Source: Bacillota bacterium | Lineage (GTDB): Bacteria > Bacillota > Clostridia > Lachnospirales > Lachnospiraceae | Assembly: GCA_023420935.1 (NCBI GenBank) | Contig: JAEZUR010000178.1 | Coordinates: forward strand, 1-16,313 | Direction of reading: 5' to 3' | Length of the DNA stretch: 16,313 nt | In this document: positions 6,791-14,686 of the stretch, in pieces | How the letters are laid out: every line of letters begins with the position of its first letter | Position numbering within the stretch: the first letter of the stretch is position 1 | Notes under the pieces: model-generated | Told to the model about the DNA's origin: nothing | The model's input: the letters and a program-made list of their open reading frames with translations, nothing else | The model's database searches: none | Translations under genes and position numbers: made by a program

Positions 6791-6821
6791 AGTTTATGTT
6801 ATTTATATTTTTAATATACCA

Positions 6822-7217
6822 CTAGGATATTGATGTGTCAATATCTCTATTAAAAATTTTCAGCCGTCCACTATGTAATCTTCGTTCTATTTTTGATTCA
6901 TGGATATCGTGCATGGTTGAGATATACAAATAATTTTTATCCACGTCAAGTTTAATTCCAACAAGAACATTATCATGAAATTTCTTGATTAATTCAATAC
7001 TGTTATCTTCGTTAGGATTAACTCCAATATAATCAGGATTATTTATTATTTCTGAGATATTATCTAAGTATTTTAAACACTTGAAATGCTTTCTTTTTAT
7101 CATATGAACTGATAGCCCTTTTGATTGGTATATCTTCTCAATTGGTAAATTTATATCTAGCAATTTATTAAATTCTTCTTTAAACATACCTACTTCAATC
7201 AGTTCACTTTTGTCCAT
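6822..7217 (-). CDS. BECR-fold nuclease (PBECR3-like), 131 aa
   Basis: The ATG at 7217 has ribosome site GAGGAAG 5 nt upstream. The small, single-domain product carries the pattern I associate with the PBECR3 family (phage-Barnase-EndoU-ColicinE5/D-RelE-like nucleases): a helix with K43-H44, then NNPDYIG (59-65), SIELIKK (73-79), NVLVGIKL (83-90), NYLYISTM (95-102) and RRLHSGRLK (112-120). H44, K89, T101 and R112/R118 are plausible active-site positions. Such domains are RNases in toxin and phage-linked proteins; here it stands alone with no obvious protein antitoxin. A palindrome covers its promoter, and a structured RNA and terminator follow it. Family assignment is from memory of motif order and is fairly likely; toxin activity is inferred. 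Confidence 0.7.
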   Translation of the reverse strand: MDKSELIEVGMFKEEFNKLLDINLPIEKIYQSKGLSVHMIKRKHFKCLKYLDNISEIINNPDYIGVNPNEDNSIELIKKFHDNVLVGIKLDVDKNYLYISTMHDIHESKIERRLHSGRLKIFNRDIDTSIS

Positions 7218-7232
7218 TCCATCTTCCTCGTT

Positions 7233-7255
7233 GGTATAATTTGTAATATTATACC
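7233..7255. promoter_or_regulatory. Palindromic operator over the -10 box of the BECR nuclease gene
   Basis: A perfect inverted repeat, GGTATAAT - 7 nt - ATTATACC, centred about 27 nt upstream of the start. Its distal arm on the minus strand contains TATAAT, the probable -10 box. A dimeric repressor bound here would block the promoter. No regulator gene is adjacent, so autoregulation or an unlinked repressor is possible. Confidence 0.55.
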
Positions 7256-7308
7256 ACTAACCTGAGAAATTTAAAAGTACAAATAAACAAGACTACAATT
7301 ATTCACAC

Positions 7309-7345
7309 AAAGAAAGCAACTACCCGACATAGCTGCTTTCTTTTT
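7309..7345. terminator. Hairpin terminator after ndoA
   Basis: AAAGAAAGCA (7309-7318) pairs with TGCTTTCTTT (7334-7343), extended inward by CTA/TAG past one mismatch. T-rich DNA follows on the plus strand, and the minus-strand 3' arm is itself T-rich. It separates the ndoA operon from the nuclease gene. Confidence 0.6.
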
Positions 7346-7407
7346 ATTTATGCGCCCAATTGTTATACTCATTCCTTGTAGACTTATGTATCGATATATG
7401 CCTATAG

Positions 7408-7755
7408 TTAACAACATATGGAAAAGCTTATCATTAATGCTTCATCTATCTGCTTTAGTATATTTTGGTCTAAATGGCATACCTTTTCTTTCAGTCTCGA
7501 TTTATCGATTGTTCGAACTTGTTCTAATAAGATTACCGAATCTTTTACTATTCCATATTTCTCTGCATTTATCTCAACATGAGTTGGAAGTTTCGCTTTA
7601 TTCATTTTGGAGGTTATTGCTGCACAAATAACAGTTGGGCTGTGCTTATTACCTGTATCATTTTGAATAATTAAGACCGGTCTGACGCCGCCTTGTTCTG
7701 AACCAATTACGGGTCTTAAGTCTGCATAAAAAATATCGCCTCTTTTAATTATCAT
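7408..7755 (-). CDS. ndoA: MazF/EndoA-family mRNA endoribonuclease
   Basis: A 115-residue PemK/MazF-fold toxin. The family (Bacillus EndoA) cleaves mRNA at short U-rich sites such as UACAU and is normally held by a co-transcribed antitoxin. It begins MIIKRGDIFYADL and has GGVRPVLIIQND with catalytic R25 and ICAAITSK with T48, the same numbering as Bacillus EndoA. The ATG at 7755 is preferred over an in-frame one 27 nt upstream because GGGAG lies 5 nt before it. It sits at the end of the rex-acpS-nnr-alr cluster, the usual position after alr. The ribbon-helix-helix antitoxin normally found between alr and ndoA is not recognisable in the 229-nt gap. The C-terminus ends in SFSICC, slightly atypical. 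The enzyme identity is firm. Confidence 0.93.
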   Translation of the reverse strand: MIIKRGDIFYADLRPVIGSEQGGVRPVLIIQNDTGNKHSPTVICAAITSKMNKAKLPTHVEINAEKYGIVKDSVILLEQVRTIDKSRLKEKVCHLDQNILKQIDEALMISFSICC

Positions 7756-7984
7756 ATTGACTCCCATCCGCGTGCTCTGCACCTAATACGTTGCACGCAC
7801 TAAAACGTGGATGGTGAAAAATATATAGTTTGTTTTTCACTTTTTTCACTCTCCATTTTATGGCTATACCTTTATTGTTACCTATTTTTTTCTGAGTATT
7901 CCATAAAACTTCTTCAAATTCGTAAAAAACCAATCTACTTTTATTCATGACAATAGAAAGTTTGCGGAGCGTGCTTTCTATCAT
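7745..7984 (-). CDS. Doubtful 79-codon ORF between alr and ndoA
   Basis: The frame starts with an ATG directly after the alr stop and ends 11 nt inside ndoA, the place where an EndoAI-type antitoxin would be. The product does not look like a ribbon-helix-helix or MazE antitoxin. It has no ribosome site at 7984 or at the internal ATG (7948), and its second half coincides with a structured leader. It may be chance, or a highly diverged antitoxin. Listed because the position is suggestive. Confidence 0.2.
   Translation of the reverse strand: MIESTLRKLSIVMNKSRLVFYEFEEVLWNTQKKIGNNKGIAIKWRVKKVKNKLYIFHHPRFSACNVLGAEHADGSQYDN
7761..7814 (-). promoter_or_regulatory. Structured leader occluding the ndoA ribosome site
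   Basis: Two stacked helices (7764-7769 with 7809-7814, and 7770-7775 with 7793-7798, separated by a 10-nt bulge) form one 12-pair hairpin. Its base overlaps two G residues of the ndoA GGGAG site. The structure could lower ndoA translation. The pairing is seen in the sequence; the control role is inferred. Confidence 0.4.
7953..7981 (-). other. Hairpin directly after alr
   Basis: ATAGAAAG pairs with CTTTCTAT (7953-7960 with 7974-7981, 13-nt loop) starting 4 nt past the alr stop. No T tract follows, so it looks like an mRNA stabiliser or processing site that may uncouple alr from ndoA rather than a terminator. Confidence 0.4.
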
Positions 7985-9178
7985 TTATAAAAGTGACAAA
8001 TCATAGGTTGCATTGGCACAATGATAGTAATCCAATGTACCAACCTTATTATTCTGATAGTAAAACACCCGCGGTATTCGTTTTCCAATATCACAGACGA
8101 ATTCATAATTAAAGGAATACGCCATATCTGCTAACTCTTCCACCGTGATGCATTCTGATCCATCACATCCAAGTAAAGTAGCCGTATCTCCTTCTTCTAC
8201 TCCTTCTATGTGAGTGATGTCTACCATAAATTGATCCATGCATACTCTTCCTAAAATTGGCGCGGACTGTCCATGTATCAACACGCGACCTTTGGAAGAA
8301 AGTGATCTTGGATATCCATCACCATATCCAACTGGAATGGTAGCAACTTTCGTTTTACGGGTTGTAACAAATGTACTTCCATAACTAATACCAACTTCCT
8401 TATCCACTTCTTTGATATAAGAAATATGTGCCTTAATTGACATTGCTGGTTCAAGTTTCATACGTGTTCTATCTACCTCATTGGATGGATATAAACCATA
8501 GGTAGAGATTCCACTTCGAACCATGTCAAAATTAGCTTCTGGTACATCTATGATTCCAGCACTATTAGAAATATGCTTTACTGGAATTGGAATTCCTTCC
8601 TCTTCTAGTTCATTAACAAAATCAGTATACTTCTTAAGCTGAATATGGGTATATTCCTTATCTTTCTCATCTGCTCTTGCAAAATGTGTAAAGCATCCCT
8701 CAATTTTAATTCCTTCCAGTTTCGCAATGTTTAGTATACTTAATTTGCTACTTTCTGAAATAGAGAAACCGATTCGACCCATACCGGTATCCAGCTTAAT
8801 ATGAATTTTAGCAATTTTATTCTGTTTCTGTGCTTCCTCAGCAATTTTTCTAGCGGTATCGTATGCAAATACTGTTTGCATTACATCGTATTGAATCAAC
8901 TCTGGATAATATGGTTCTGGTGTAACACCTAATATTAAGATTGGTTTGGTTACACCCGAATCTCTTAATTCTATGGCTTCTTCCAGTATGGCTACTCCAT
9001 ATGCGTCTACTAAGGAATCAAGCACTTTAGCAATTGGAATTGCACCATGTCCATAGCCGTCTGCTTTTATAATAGCCATTATTTTAGTTTCTGGCTGAAT
9101 GATTTCTCTTGTTCTTCTGATGTTATTACAGATGGCATCTAGATTAATGTCAGCGTGCACTCTATAATATTCTTTCAT
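7985..9178 (-). CDS. alr: Alanine racemase
   Basis: A PLP-dependent fold-type III enzyme that interconverts L- and D-alanine in the cytoplasm, supplying D-alanine for peptidoglycan. The 397-residue length is normal. The N-terminal barrel has AIIKADGYGHG, with K38 as the PLP lysine. The C-terminal domain has ISYGST with the second catalytic base Y266. RSGISTYG and GRVCMDQFMVD are the other family signatures. The ATG at 9178 is preceded by AAAGGAG, which lies inside the last codons of nnr, four bases before it. The genes are therefore translationally close and in one operon. The last residues (ATYDLSLL) extend slightly past the conserved YYHCANATYD region, as is common. No truncation. Confidence 0.97.
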   Translation of the reverse strand: MKEYYRVHADINLDAICNNIRRTREIIQPETKIMAIIKADGYGHGAIPIAKVLDSLVDAYGVAILEEAIELRDSGVTKPILILGVTPEPYYPELIQYDVMQTVFAYDTARKIAEEAQKQNKIAKIHIKLDTGMGRIGFSISESSKLSILNIAKLEGIKIEGCFTHFARADEKDKEYTHIQLKKYTDFVNELEEEGIPIPVKHISNSAGIIDVPEANFDMVRSGISTYGLYPSNEVDRTRMKLEPAMSIKAHISYIKEVDKEVGISYGSTFVTTRKTKVATIPVGYGDGYPRSLSSKGRVLIHGQSAPILGRVCMDQFMVDITHIEGVEEGDTATLLGCDGSECITVEELADMAYSFNYEFVCDIGKRIPRVFYYQNNKVGTLDYYHCANATYDLSLL

Positions 9179-9182
9179 CTTG

Positions 9183-10697
9183 TCATATCTCCTTTGTGTC
9201 TAATACCATTGGTAAGGCTTCAATGATATCACTTGCAATTAGTGAATAACTATTTCCTTTGGATACCGCATAATCTCCTGCTAATCCATGTATATATACA
9301 CCTAAGGAAGCCGATTGGAATTTATCCAAGCCTTGTGCGATAAGTGCTGCTATAATTCCAGTTAACACATCACCAGAACCGCCCGTTGCCATTCCATTAT
9401 TACCAGATAGATTAACGTAGACTTGTAATCCATTGGTCACAATGGTTCTTGCATCTTTCAGAACTAAAATAGAATCATCTAGTATCAGTGAATCAACCGC
9501 AGTTTTGATAAGATGATCGACCACATCCTGAACCGATTGATGTATGAAACTGGCCATTTCTTTTATATGTGGCGTAATAATAGAATTCTTTGGTATGGTA
9601 CATTTTCCGTCTTTCGTTGAATAGCTCTCATCTTGTGAAAGAAGAGTAATTGCATCTGCATCAATGATGACTGGAACGTTTGCATGTTGAAGTACCATAT
9701 TGAGTAGATAACTGGAGGAAGGTGAGATTCCAATGCCAGGTCCTATTACAACCACAGACGCCCATTGGATTGCCTGTAAAATATCATTACCGCTTTGTTC
9801 CACGGCTTCAGAATCATAAGTAGATAGAATTGCTTCTGGTAATATTGTCTGAATAATCGTTCTATTTTCTTCGACTGTTAATACCTTCACAAGGCCAGCA
9901 CCCGTTCGGTATGCCGCTTTTGCAGAAAGATAACATGCTCCGCTCATATTTTTAGAACCTGCAATCACCAAAACTTTACCATAAGTACCTTTATTGGAGT
10001 AACTTTTACGAATCGGTAATCGTTTTAGATCCATTTCTTCATAAGTAAATGTGTCTGGTTTCGCATATTCAACTGCTTTCCCTGGAAAACCTATATCAGC
10101 AACAATGATCTCACCTGCATACATACATCCAGGATACAGTACCACCCCTTGCTTATTAAGTCCAAATGTAACTGTTGTATCTGCAATTACTGCTACATTC
10201 ATTACATTACCATTATCTGCATGGATACCTGAAGGGATATCTACAGAAAATACGCGATTATGTGCTTGGTTGATTTCCTTAACGACACGTTCTATCTCAC
10301 CGGTAATTGGTTTTGATAAGCCGATCCCAAAGATAGCATCTATAATAACATTATATTCTACAATTCTTCCAGTGTTAATTATATCTACACCAAGTTTTTT
10401 AGCAATTTGAAGTTGAAGCTTGGTCTCGTCGGTCATCTTTGTCTCGTCACCAATCATCATAATAGAAACATGATATCCGTATTCCTTTAAGATTCGTGCA
10501 ATGGCTACTCCATCACCACCGTTATTTCCAACTCCGCATACAGCAAGAATGCGATCTGATCTAGAAATTGAATTTCGCATCACAGCTGCAACTGATAGGG
10601 CGGCTTGTTCCATTAGAACCATTGCTGGAATACCAACCTCATCAATGGTAAACTGATCGACCGCTTTCATTTTTGCTGCATTTAAAATATATTTCAC
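9183..10697 (-). CDS. nnr: Bifunctional NAD(P)H-hydrate epimerase / ADP-dependent dehydratase
   Basis: It repairs damaged NAD(P)H: the N-terminal YjeF_N domain epimerises R-NAD(P)HX to S, and the C-terminal ribokinase-like domain dehydrates S-NAD(P)HX using ADP. The 504 residues are the usual fused length. The N-domain has GVGNNGGDG (55-63) and SVDIPSGI (151-158). The C-domain, from about 236, has GTYGKVLVIAGS (237-248), IIDADA (344-349), ITPHIKE (374-380) and NGMATGGSGDVLTG (434-447), with catalytic D443. The start is GTG at 10697, overlapping the acpS TGA in a GTGA junction, so translation is coupled. The presence of an NADH-repair enzyme in a Rex-controlled operon fits a redox theme, although this cluster is common in clostridia. 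Confidence 0.96.
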   Translation of the reverse strand: MKYILNAAKMKAVDQFTIDEVGIPAMVLMEQAALSVAAVMRNSISRSDRILAVCGVGNNGGDGVAIARILKEYGYHVSIMMIGDETKMTDETKLQLQIAKKLGVDIINTGRIVEYNVIIDAIFGIGLSKPITGEIERVVKEINQAHNRVFSVDIPSGIHADNGNVMNVAVIADTTVTFGLNKQGVVLYPGCMYAGEIIVADIGFPGKAVEYAKPDTFTYEEMDLKRLPIRKSYSNKGTYGKVLVIAGSKNMSGACYLSAKAAYRTGAGLVKVLTVEENRTIIQTILPEAILSTYDSEAVEQSGNDILQAIQWASVVVIGPGIGISPSSSYLLNMVLQHANVPVIIDADAITLLSQDESYSTKDGKCTIPKNSIITPHIKEMASFIHQSVQDVVDHLIKTAVDSLILDDSILVLKDARTIVTNGLQVYVNLSGNNGMATGGSGDVLTGIIAALIAQGLDKFQSASLGVYIHGLAGDYAVSKGNSYSLIASDIIEALPMVLDTKEI

Positions 10698-11062
10698 ATT
10701 TCCACACTTTCTCCAACAACGAATGCAGTGGCATATTTTTTTGTGTTTGAAATTGATACATGTACCTTTTGAACATCCATCTTCTTAGCATATTCTGCTG
10801 CTTCCCCATACAAAGTTACATATGGTTTCCCAAGCTTATCTCGCAAGACTTCAATTTCAGCAGGGCTAATTTTTCGAAAGCCAGTGCCAAACATTTTAAC
10901 GACGGCTTCTTTTACTGCAAAATTATCTGCTGATTTCTTCTTATCTATGCGAATGATGCTAATTTCATCTTCTGTAAAATATTTTTGTAAAAACAACTCT
11001 TTCTCACATGCCTTAATTACTCGGTCAATTTCAATGATATCTGTTCCAATTCCAACTATCAC
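10694..11062 (-). CDS. acpS: Holo-[acyl-carrier-protein] synthase
   Basis: It transfers 4'-phosphopantetheine from CoA to the active serine of acyl carrier protein, switching on fatty-acid synthesis. The 122 residues match the family. It begins MIVGIGTDIIEIDRV, with Mg-binding D8, and has NFAVKEAVVKMFGTG, with E52 as the second metal ligand. HVSISNTKKYATAFVV is the C-terminal strand. The start is GTG at 11062, with AAGGAG 8 nt upstream overlapping the stop of the preceding gene; no in-frame ATG would keep the GIGTD motif. It overlaps nnr by 4 nt. Confidence 0.96.
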   Translation of the reverse strand: MIVGIGTDIIEIDRVIKACEKELFLQKYFTEDEISIIRIDKKKSADNFAVKEAVVKMFGTGFRKISPAEIEVLRDKLGKPYVTLYGEAAEYAKKMDVQKVHVSISNTKKYATAFVVGESVEM

Positions 11063-11074
11063 CGTATGATCTCC

Positions 11075-11692
11075 TTATTCCCTTTTTTCTAAATTATCAT
11101 CAAATAATTCAATAACCTGCGGCCCAATCATATCATGCATATAAGAATAAATGGCTGTATTTTGAATTTCTTTATCTTGTTTGATTAATATTTTTTCCTT
11201 TAATTCTTCCCTTACTCTGTTTACCCAAGAACCAATCTGTTGAATTTCATTGGAATTTTGTCTCAATCTATCATAGCATATCTTCATACTCTCAACTAAA
11301 AGCTCAGCATTGGTTGCTTTTATCTGATATGGCAAGTCAATCAGCTGTTCATCTGCTTGCTTCATCTTATTATTAATATCTTTTATTAACTGTTGACTCT
11401 TGTCCTGTTTCTTCATCGCTAAGCGCCCGGTAATTCCATTGTCTTCACCCATATTTGCAACAATCTCATGCATTAGTTTTGCTTTTAATTTCTTTAAATC
11501 TTTCGTATCATTCACAAGTTTACCCTGCTGCTTTACAAGAGAATTGAGTTTATTTTCTAGATTTCTAATCTGAGCCGTTTTCTCATGCTCAGGAAACAAT
11601 TCATGCCATCTTACATCGAGAGTTAAAATAGGTATCTTATTATTCTTAAGTAATTCTGTAAAATCCACACTGTCCTGCTTTTTCCTTGCCAT
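11075..11692 (-). CDS. Unidentified coiled-coil protein in the rex-acpS operon, 205 aa
   Basis: I do not recognise a named family. The protein is soluble and charged. Residues 1-35 are a short lead (MARKKQDSVDFTELL, then PILTLDVRWHELFPE). About residues 40-135 form a long helical, heptad-like coiled coil rich in K, E, Q and N (LENKLNSLVKQQGKLVND and so on), followed by further helices and an acidic end. There are no transmembrane segments, signal peptide or catalytic motifs. It lies 33 nt after rex, and its stop overlaps the acpS ribosome site, so it is co-transcribed. A GTG 9 nt upstream (11701) is an alternative start: GAGG is 4 nt from the GTG and 13 nt from the ATG, so the start is uncertain. 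Confidence 0.8.
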   Translation of the reverse strand: MARKKQDSVDFTELLKNNKIPILTLDVRWHELFPEHEKTAQIRNLENKLNSLVKQQGKLVNDTKDLKKLKAKLMHEIVANMGEDNGITGRLAMKKQDKSQQLIKDINNKMKQADEQLIDLPYQIKATNAELLVESMKICYDRLRQNSNEIQQIGSWVNRVREELKEKILIKQDKEIQNTAIYSYMHDMIGPQVIELFDDNLEKRE

Positions 11693-11725
11693 ATTTAACA
11701 CCAGTCCTCATTCGTATATCGGTTA

Positions 11726-12373
11726 CTATTCCTCTTTTGTTTCCTGCTCCTGTGATTTTAAATTATAGGACAGTCTCATTAAACTTTCAGCTAAATGTAC
11801 GTTCTGTACCACAACATCACTTGGCAAGTTTAAATCGGTAGGCGCAAAGTTCCAGATTGCTTTTACTCCCCATTTTGCTAAATCTGCCGCCACTTTTGGT
11901 GCTTTTGCTTTCGGAATGGTAAGAGCCGCAATATGAACTTTATTTTTCTTCATAAAGGCTTCTAGTTCATCTATCAAGCGTATCTCAACACCGCGAATAG
12001 ATAATCCCATTAACCTAGGATTTACATCAAAAATTCCGCGGAGGATAAATCCTCTACGTTCAAAATCCGTATAATTAGCAAGAGCTTGTCCTAAATTACC
12101 TGCACCTATAATGATTATATTATAGGTTTTATCCAGTCCAAGAATTTTACCAATCTCTGTATACAAATGCTCTACATTATAACCATACCCCTGTTGTCCA
12201 AAACCACCGAAATTATTTAAATCTTGTCTAATCTGTGATGCGGTTACCTGCATCCTTTCACTTAACTCTTTGGATGAAATACGAACTACATCATTTTCAA
12301 TTAATTCTCCCAAGTATCTGTAATATCTGGGAAGTCTTTTGATAACTGCTAACGAAATCCCCTTTTCGTTCAA
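11726..12373 (-). CDS. rex: Redox-sensing transcriptional repressor Rex
   Basis: Rex represses fermentation and NADH-consuming genes when NADH/NAD+ is low and leaves DNA when NADH binds. The 215 residues are typical. A winged helix occupies about 1-80 (recognition region SASQIRQDLNNFGGFG-like: TASQIRQDLNNFGGFG, 44-59). The Rossmann NADH site has IIIGAGNLGQAL (87-98) and the dimer-swap helix lies at the C-terminus (NVHLAESLMRLSYNL). The start is TTG at 12373, backed by AAAGGAGG 7 nt upstream with no suitable ATG. It is the first gene of the operon, and its promoter carries a Rex-like operator, so it probably represses itself and the downstream acpS-nnr-alr genes. Confidence 0.97.
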   Translation of the reverse strand: MNEKGISLAVIKRLPRYYRYLGELIENDVVRISSKELSERMQVTASQIRQDLNNFGGFGQQGYGYNVEHLYTEIGKILGLDKTYNIIIIGAGNLGQALANYTDFERRGFILRGIFDVNPRLMGLSIRGVEIRLIDELEAFMKKNKVHIAALTIPKAKAPKVAADLAKWGVKAIWNFAPTDLNLPSDVVVQNVHLAESLMRLSYNLKSQEQETKEE

Positions 12374-12419
12374 GATAATACCTCCTTTTATAACTACGAC
12401 TTATAAAAACCCACTCTTA

Positions 12420-12448
12420 ATTATAATGAATTGTTAAATACATGTCAA
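12420..12448 (-). promoter_or_regulatory. rex operon promoter with overlapping Rex operator
   Basis: On the minus strand, TTGACA (12448-12443), 17 bp and TATAAT (12425-12420) form a perfect sigma-A promoter. Bases 12448-12431 read TTGACATGTATTTAACAA. This matches the clostridial Rex consensus TTGTTAANNNNTTAACAA at 11 of 14 defined positions, with the right half-site perfect. The operator covers the -35 and spacer, so Rex binding would block polymerase. Confidence 0.75.
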
Positions 12449-12510
12449 CCAGAGAAACACTCCTTGTAAATGCTATACCATATAGTTTTGATATTTATTC
12501 CTACACGAAC

Positions 12511-12572
12511 AAAAAGAACTGATCTAACTATAAGATATACTTCATTATATACATCTTATATTTAGTCAGTTC
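12511..12572 (-). terminator. Terminator of the complete chemoreceptor gene
   Basis: A long hairpin of about 19 pairs with one bulge and one mismatch (12516-12536 with 12553-12572) ends in TTCTTTTTG on the minus strand. It lies 54 nt beyond the chemoreceptor stop. Its sequence resembles the hairpin after the second chemoreceptor, so the terminator was duplicated with the gene. Confidence 0.75.
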
Positions 12573-12626
12573 TCAATCATAATTGGTCAGTATAAAACCT
12601 AACGAATACACTTATCCGGAATCATA

Positions 12627-14639
12627 TTAGCAATTAAACTTTTGTATTTCAACTTGTAACTCTTCTGATAACTTTGCTAATGATTCACTGGCATTGGCAA
12701 TCTCGTCCATAGATGCTGTTTGCTCCTCAACAGATGCGGATGCTTGTTGGGTTCCTGCTGCATTTTGTTCAGAAACTGCTGATAGATTTTCCATGGAAGC
12801 AAGAATTTCTTCCATCTTTTTCTTCATTATCGGCGCTGCATCGTTTATACTATTGATGTCATGTTTCATATCCTCTATCGATTGATCAATACCCTCAAAT
12901 TTATCACTGGTATTTAACACACTCTTTGTCTGAGAATCAATGATTACAGTAACATTTTCGATTGTTTGAACCGATGATTCCGTCTTTTGGGATAAGTCCT
13001 GTATGATTACAGCTATTTCGTCTGTGAAACGGTTGGATTCTTCCGCTAATTTCTTAATCTCTTCTGCTACTACTGCAAAACCTTTTCCTGCTTCTCCTGC
13101 TCTTGCCGCTTCAATAGCAGCATTTAATGCCAAGAGATTGGTCTGATTCGCAATGTTTTTAATCATCATGCTGGCATTCTCAATCTTTTCTGCACTTTGA
13201 TCGGTTTCCATGATAAGTGTTTGTATTTCTTTTGTAGAATTACTTGTTTCCTCATTTCTAAGGCTTAATTCTTTCACTGCTTCCAATCCATCTTTTTTCA
13301 GATGATCCACTCTTACCAACGTATCATCTAATGTTTTAACATAATCTAGTGTTTGATTAATCAACTGTGCTAATATTTGAATATTGGATACGCCGGATTC
13401 TGTTTCAGATGCCTGTTCCGAAGCTCCTTTGGAGATCTCTTCAATTGTCCTAGCTACTTCCGCTGCAGACATTGCAGACTGCTGTGCAGTTGCAGTTAAT
13501 TCTTCACTTGAAGCCGCAACAAGTTCCGCATTATTGGATACCGTTTGGATTAAAGATATAATGTTTTGTTTCATCTTTGATAGAGACTTCGCTATGTTAC
13601 CAATTTCATCTGAGCGCTTTAATATAGATTGAACCCATTTTTCTTCTGTTACTTTAAAGTCATAATTAGACATCCGATCAATTGAGGATTGAAGCTGAAT
13701 AATTGGCTTTGTAATATATTTTCCTATCATAATACCGGCAACTATACCTAATATTGAAATAATAATTGCTGCTGCAACAATAATAATTCGTAAGTAAACC
13801 ATTCCCTTTAAGATTTCACTCTCATAGTTCCCAATGGCGATTGTCCATGTGGAACCAGGTACCGGTGCCATTGCTGTGATACGTCTTTCCCCATTAAAGG
13901 TATATCTTAAAACGCCTTCTTTTCCTGTTCCAAGTTTCTTTAATTCAACACCAAAAGACTTGAGTGGACCATTAGAATCGATTTGTTCGAAAACATTTAC
14001 TTGGTTCATGACATAATCCCGGTTAGGATGAGCAAATAAGGTACTGTCAGCACCAACGACAAAGGCATACCCTTTTTCACCAATTCCCAATTCATCTGTT
14101 ATGTCATTTAGTGCTGTACCATTCCTTCTACCCATTAGAACGCCAACTACAGCTCCATTTTGTTTTATAGGCGCAGCATAAATAATAGATGCAGCATTGG
14201 TTGTCTTACTGATTAACACATCCGACACATTCGCTTCTCCATTTAATGCTTTTTGAAAATATTCTCTATCTGATAAATTAGCAGTTTTATCACTTAGAAC
14301 GTAATTGGCAGTTCCATCTAGTGATATCACGGCCATATCTTCATATTGTAGTCTTTCTACGTCCTTTTGTAGTGATATTTTTTGTACCTGCCAACTCATT
14401 CCAGTCAATGCATCCCTGCTTGCAATCTCCTCTAAAACTTGTAATCTCATATTTAAAAGTGTCTGTAATCGTTTTGCCGACTCTTCTGCAATAAATGTAA
14501 TATTCTGTTTCTGTGTATTTAATATAGTATCCGAACTATAAAAAATACCAAAAAAGCCAATTAGTAATGAAACCGTTAATACAAGTGTTCCTACAATTAA
14601 ACCAATCCTTGTCGATAAGCTTTTCTTCATATGAAACAT
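12627..14639 (-). CDS. Methyl-accepting chemotaxis protein, double-Cache type
   Basis: A membrane chemoreceptor that controls CheA through CheW. Of 670 residues, TM1 is about 12-34, an extracellular Cache ligand domain about 40-275, TM2 about 280-304, and HAMP from KPIIQLQSSIDRMSNYDF onward. The cytoplasmic helical hairpin has its tip at QTNLLALNAAIEAARAGEAG (499-518), followed by KGFAVVAEEIKKLAEES, the near-invariant signalling tip. The tail ends at EIQKFNC with no CheR-tethering pentapeptide. The ATG at 14639 is chosen because GGAAGG lies about 5 nt before it; starts at 14672 and 14630 are possible but have poor spacing. It is a tandem paralogue of the partial gene at 14868. The ligand is unknown; Cache domains commonly bind amino or carboxylic acids. 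Confidence 0.93.
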   Translation of the reverse strand: MFHMKKSLSTRIGLIVGTLVLTVSLLIGFFGIFYSSDTILNTQKQNITFIAEESAKRLQTLLNMRLQVLEEIASRDALTGMSWQVQKISLQKDVERLQYEDMAVISLDGTANYVLSDKTANLSDREYFQKALNGEANVSDVLISKTTNAASIIYAAPIKQNGAVVGVLMGRRNGTALNDITDELGIGEKGYAFVVGADSTLFAHPNRDYVMNQVNVFEQIDSNGPLKSFGVELKKLGTGKEGVLRYTFNGERRITAMAPVPGSTWTIAIGNYESEILKGMVYLRIIIVAAAIIISILGIVAGIMIGKYITKPIIQLQSSIDRMSNYDFKVTEEKWVQSILKRSDEIGNIAKSLSKMKQNIISLIQTVSNNAELVAASSEELTATAQQSAMSAAEVARTIEEISKGASEQASETESGVSNIQILAQLINQTLDYVKTLDDTLVRVDHLKKDGLEAVKELSLRNEETSNSTKEIQTLIMETDQSAEKIENASMMIKNIANQTNLLALNAAIEAARAGEAGKGFAVVAEEIKKLAEESNRFTDEIAVIIQDLSQKTESSVQTIENVTVIIDSQTKSVLNTSDKFEGIDQSIEDMKHDINSINDAAPIMKKKMEEILASMENLSAVSEQNAAGTQQASASVEEQTASMDEIANASESLAKLSEELQVEIQKFNC

Positions 14640-14686
14640 CCCATCCTTCCTTAACCATTGTGGCTGAAACAATAAAGTTTTTTCCT

